Assembly (NCBI GenBank): GCA_031550915.1
Contig: JAVBOF010000159.1
Location: 1-15,718 of the forward strand
Length of the DNA: 15,718 nucleotides
Direction of reading: 5' to 3'
Source of the DNA: JAVBOF01 sp031550915
Lineage (GTDB): Bacteria > Bacillota > Clostridia > Christensenellales > MGBC116941
In this document: one piece after another, positions 14,443 to 15,718 of the stretch
How positions within the stretch are numbered: the first letter of the stretch is position 1
Layout of the letters: every line of letters begins with the position of its first letter
The notes under the pieces: model-generated
Databases searched by the model: none
What the model saw: only the letters and a program-made list of their open reading frames with translations
Told to the model about the DNA's origin: nothing
Program-made: the position numbers and the translations under genes

Positions 14443-15210
14443 TTGCGGATTCTTTTGACAAATGACGATGGCATCTATGCGCCCGGAATTTTCGCTTTGG
14501 CTGTTGAGCTGCGCTCTAAGCATAAGGTGTATCTTTGCGCGCCTGATGTTGAAAAAAGTGCTTCCTCTCATGCTTTAACTATCAAGGATCCTATGCGCGC
14601 GTGGCCGAAGCAGATACACGGACTTGACGAAATAACTGCATATGCGGTTGGTGGTACTCCGGCGGACTGTGTTAAGCTTGGCTTGGGTAATCTAACTAAA
14701 GATATAGATATTGTCGTGTCTGGCATAAACAGCGGATATAACACAGGGACTGATGTTATATATTCAGGAACAGTGGCCGCTGCCATGGAAGGAGCCATAC
14801 TAAAAAAGCCTTCATTTGCTGTATCGCTTGAAGCTGGTAAAGACATGGATTTTGAGAAAGCTTCAAAGATCGCTGTGGATATAATTGAAACCATTGTCGA
14901 AGATAAGCTCTTTTTGGGTAGCATAATCAATATAAACATACCGCTTATGGATAAAACACAAACAATCAAGGGTATAAAAGTATGCCCGCTTGGCGTATCG
15001 CAATATCCGACTAAGTACGTAAAAAGGCAGGATCTTCGAGGGATCGATTACTATCTTCTGCCATTTGAACTTGAACTTTCGGAGGCCATGACAATGGATT
15101 GCGATCTTAGATGGACCAGAGAAGGATATGTAACTGTAACTCCGCTTCATTTCGATTTTACTGATTTTAATACGTTAAAAGAATTGAAGACCATAGATTT
15201 TAATATATAG
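14443..15210 (+). CDS. surE: 5'/3'-nucleotidase SurE
   Basis: A metal-dependent phosphatase that removes phosphate from nucleoside monophosphates and, in some species, short polyphosphates. The 255-residue length is normal. Metal ligands are all present: N7-D8-D9 in LLTNDDGIYAPG, S39 in DVEKSASSHA, and N96 in SGINSGYNTG. The following segment, DVIYSGTVAAAMEG, is also typical. The start is TTG at 14443, 7 bases after GGAGATG. The conserved N-terminal strand MRILLTNDDG needs this codon, and no ATG precedes it in frame. An RpiR-family regulator gene follows after 15 bases and may be cotranscribed. Confidence 0.96.
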   Translation: MRILLTNDDGIYAPGIFALAVELRSKHKVYLCAPDVEKSASSHALTIKDPMRAWPKQIHGLDEITAYAVGGTPADCVKLGLGNLTKDIDIVVSGINSGYNTGTDVIYSGTVAAAMEGAILKKPSFAVSLEAGKDMDFEKASKIAVDIIETIVEDKLFLGSIININIPLMDKTQTIKGIKVCPLGVSQYPTKYVKRQDLRGIDYYLLPFELELSEAMTMDCDLRWTREGYVTVTPLHFDFTDFNTLKELKTIDFNI

Positions 15211-15225
15211 AAGAGAGAGATAAAT

Positions 15226-15718
15226 ATGAAAACCGATCCGCTTAGCGTGATTGAAAGTAAGTTTCAGACACTGAGCAAAGGCCAAAAGCTAATTGCAAAC
15301 TTTATGCTGCAGGATTATGATAAGGCCGCCTTTATGACCGCAAACAAATTGGGAAAAATCGTAGGCGTCAGCGAATCAACTGTCGTACGTTTTGCCAATG
15401 CTTTGGGATATGAAGGCTACCCGGATTTGCAGCGCGTTTTGCAGGAATTGATCAAAATGAAGTTGACAAGCGTGCAGCGAATGAAAATAACTTCCAACAT
15501 AGACCAGAGCAAGATAGTCGAAAAGGTTTTAAAAGCCGATATAGCCAATCTACGATCTACAATAGATCAAACTGATCCAGAGGTTTTCTCCGCCGTAGTT
15601 TCTAAAATACTATCCGCAAAGTCTATATATGTTATCGGGCTGAGAGCGAGCGCATGTCTGGCACAGTTCCTTGCATATTATATGGGGTTTTTATTGCCAA
15701 ACATCAAGATGGTTTACT
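15226..15718 (+). CDS. RpiR/MurR-family transcriptional regulator (N-terminal part, runs off the window)
   Basis: A DNA-binding regulator of the type that usually responds to a sugar phosphate. About 164 residues are visible. The N-terminal helix-turn-helix domain covers residues 1-77, with SKGQKLIANFML and the recognition helix region VSESTVVRFANALGYEGY (48-65). A linker helix follows, and the first strand and loop of a SIS sugar-phosphate domain begin with KSIYVIGLRASACLA. The C-terminal half is outside the window. The ATG at 15226 follows an AGAGAGAGA purine stretch (15212-15220). The ligand and target genes cannot be told from here; they may lie downstream. Confidence 0.93.
   Translation, partial: MKTDPLSVIESKFQTLSKGQKLIANFMLQDYDKAAFMTANKLGKIVGVSESTVVRFANALGYEGYPDLQRVLQELIKMKLTSVQRMKITSNIDQSKIVEKVLKADIANLRSTIDQTDPEVFSAVVSKILSAKSIYVIGLRASACLAQFLAYYMGFLLPNIKMVY

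Noticed and set aside
14568..14969. Minus-strand open frame of 133 codons opposite surE
   Set aside because: surE has intact metal-binding motifs across the same stretch; the antisense frame resembles no family.
1..15718. CRISPR array, mobile element, tRNA or rRNA genes, phage or defence system
   Set aside because: No regularly spaced repeats, transposase or integrase motifs, cloverleaf sequences or defence-type proteins were seen; nearly all the sequence is accounted for by housekeeping genes.

Overview
The window is a stretch of core chromosome from a Gram-positive, Firmicutes-type bacterium, most likely of the class Clostridia. The case rests on several features: a single-chain glycyl-tRNA synthetase, a PyrR-controlled pyrimidine operon with the PyrK/PyrD (class 1B) dihydroorotate dehydrogenase, an RNase J gene coupled to a YlbF-family gene, a Clostridia-like MltG, a TrhP-type U32 protein, strong GGAGG ribosome binding sites, and sigma-A-like promoters. 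By eye the base composition is moderate and slightly AT-rich. I cannot name the genus. There are no tRNA or rRNA genes, insertion sequences, CRISPR arrays, phage genes or other signs of recent transfer.

Layout. Positions 1-1211 are on the minus strand: the 5' part of glyS (glycyl-tRNA synthetase), preceded by a small membrane protein of the DUF5665 type, with the glyS promoter between them. A divergent intergenic region (1212-1478) carries the pyr leader with a PyrR-binding attenuator. Everything from there on is on the plus strand. Positions 1479-8302 hold one tightly packed operon, pyrR-pyrB-pyrC-pyrF-pyrK-pyrD-pyrE followed by a purine nucleoside phosphorylase gene, closed by an intrinsic terminator at 8335-8370. 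Next come a monocistronic penicillin-binding D-Ala-D-Ala carboxypeptidase gene with its own terminator, then an RNase J/YlbF pair behind its own promoter. These are followed by an mltG/U32-protein pair behind another promoter, then surE, then the start of an RpiR-family regulator cut by the window edge.

How the genes work together. The pyr operon encodes every step from carbamoyl phosphate plus aspartate to UMP (PyrB, C, K/D, E, F). PyrR senses uridine nucleotides and closes transcription through the leader hairpins. Carbamoyl-phosphate synthetase and a uracil permease, which sit in the Bacillus operon, are absent here. PNP adds purine-nucleoside salvage to the same transcript. The carboxypeptidase and MltG act on peptidoglycan outside the membrane. 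RNase J and YlbF belong to RNA turnover, the U32 protein to RNA hydroxylation, and SurE to nucleotide dephosphorylation.

I see no convincing evidence of an undescribed multi-gene system. The most unusual points are a D-Ala-D-Ala carboxypeptidase whose KTG motif reads ATG (the lysine is alanine), inverted repeats inside the spacers of three good promoters, a small terminator-like hairpin between the glyS promoter and glyS, and translational coupling of RNase J with a YlbF-family protein.
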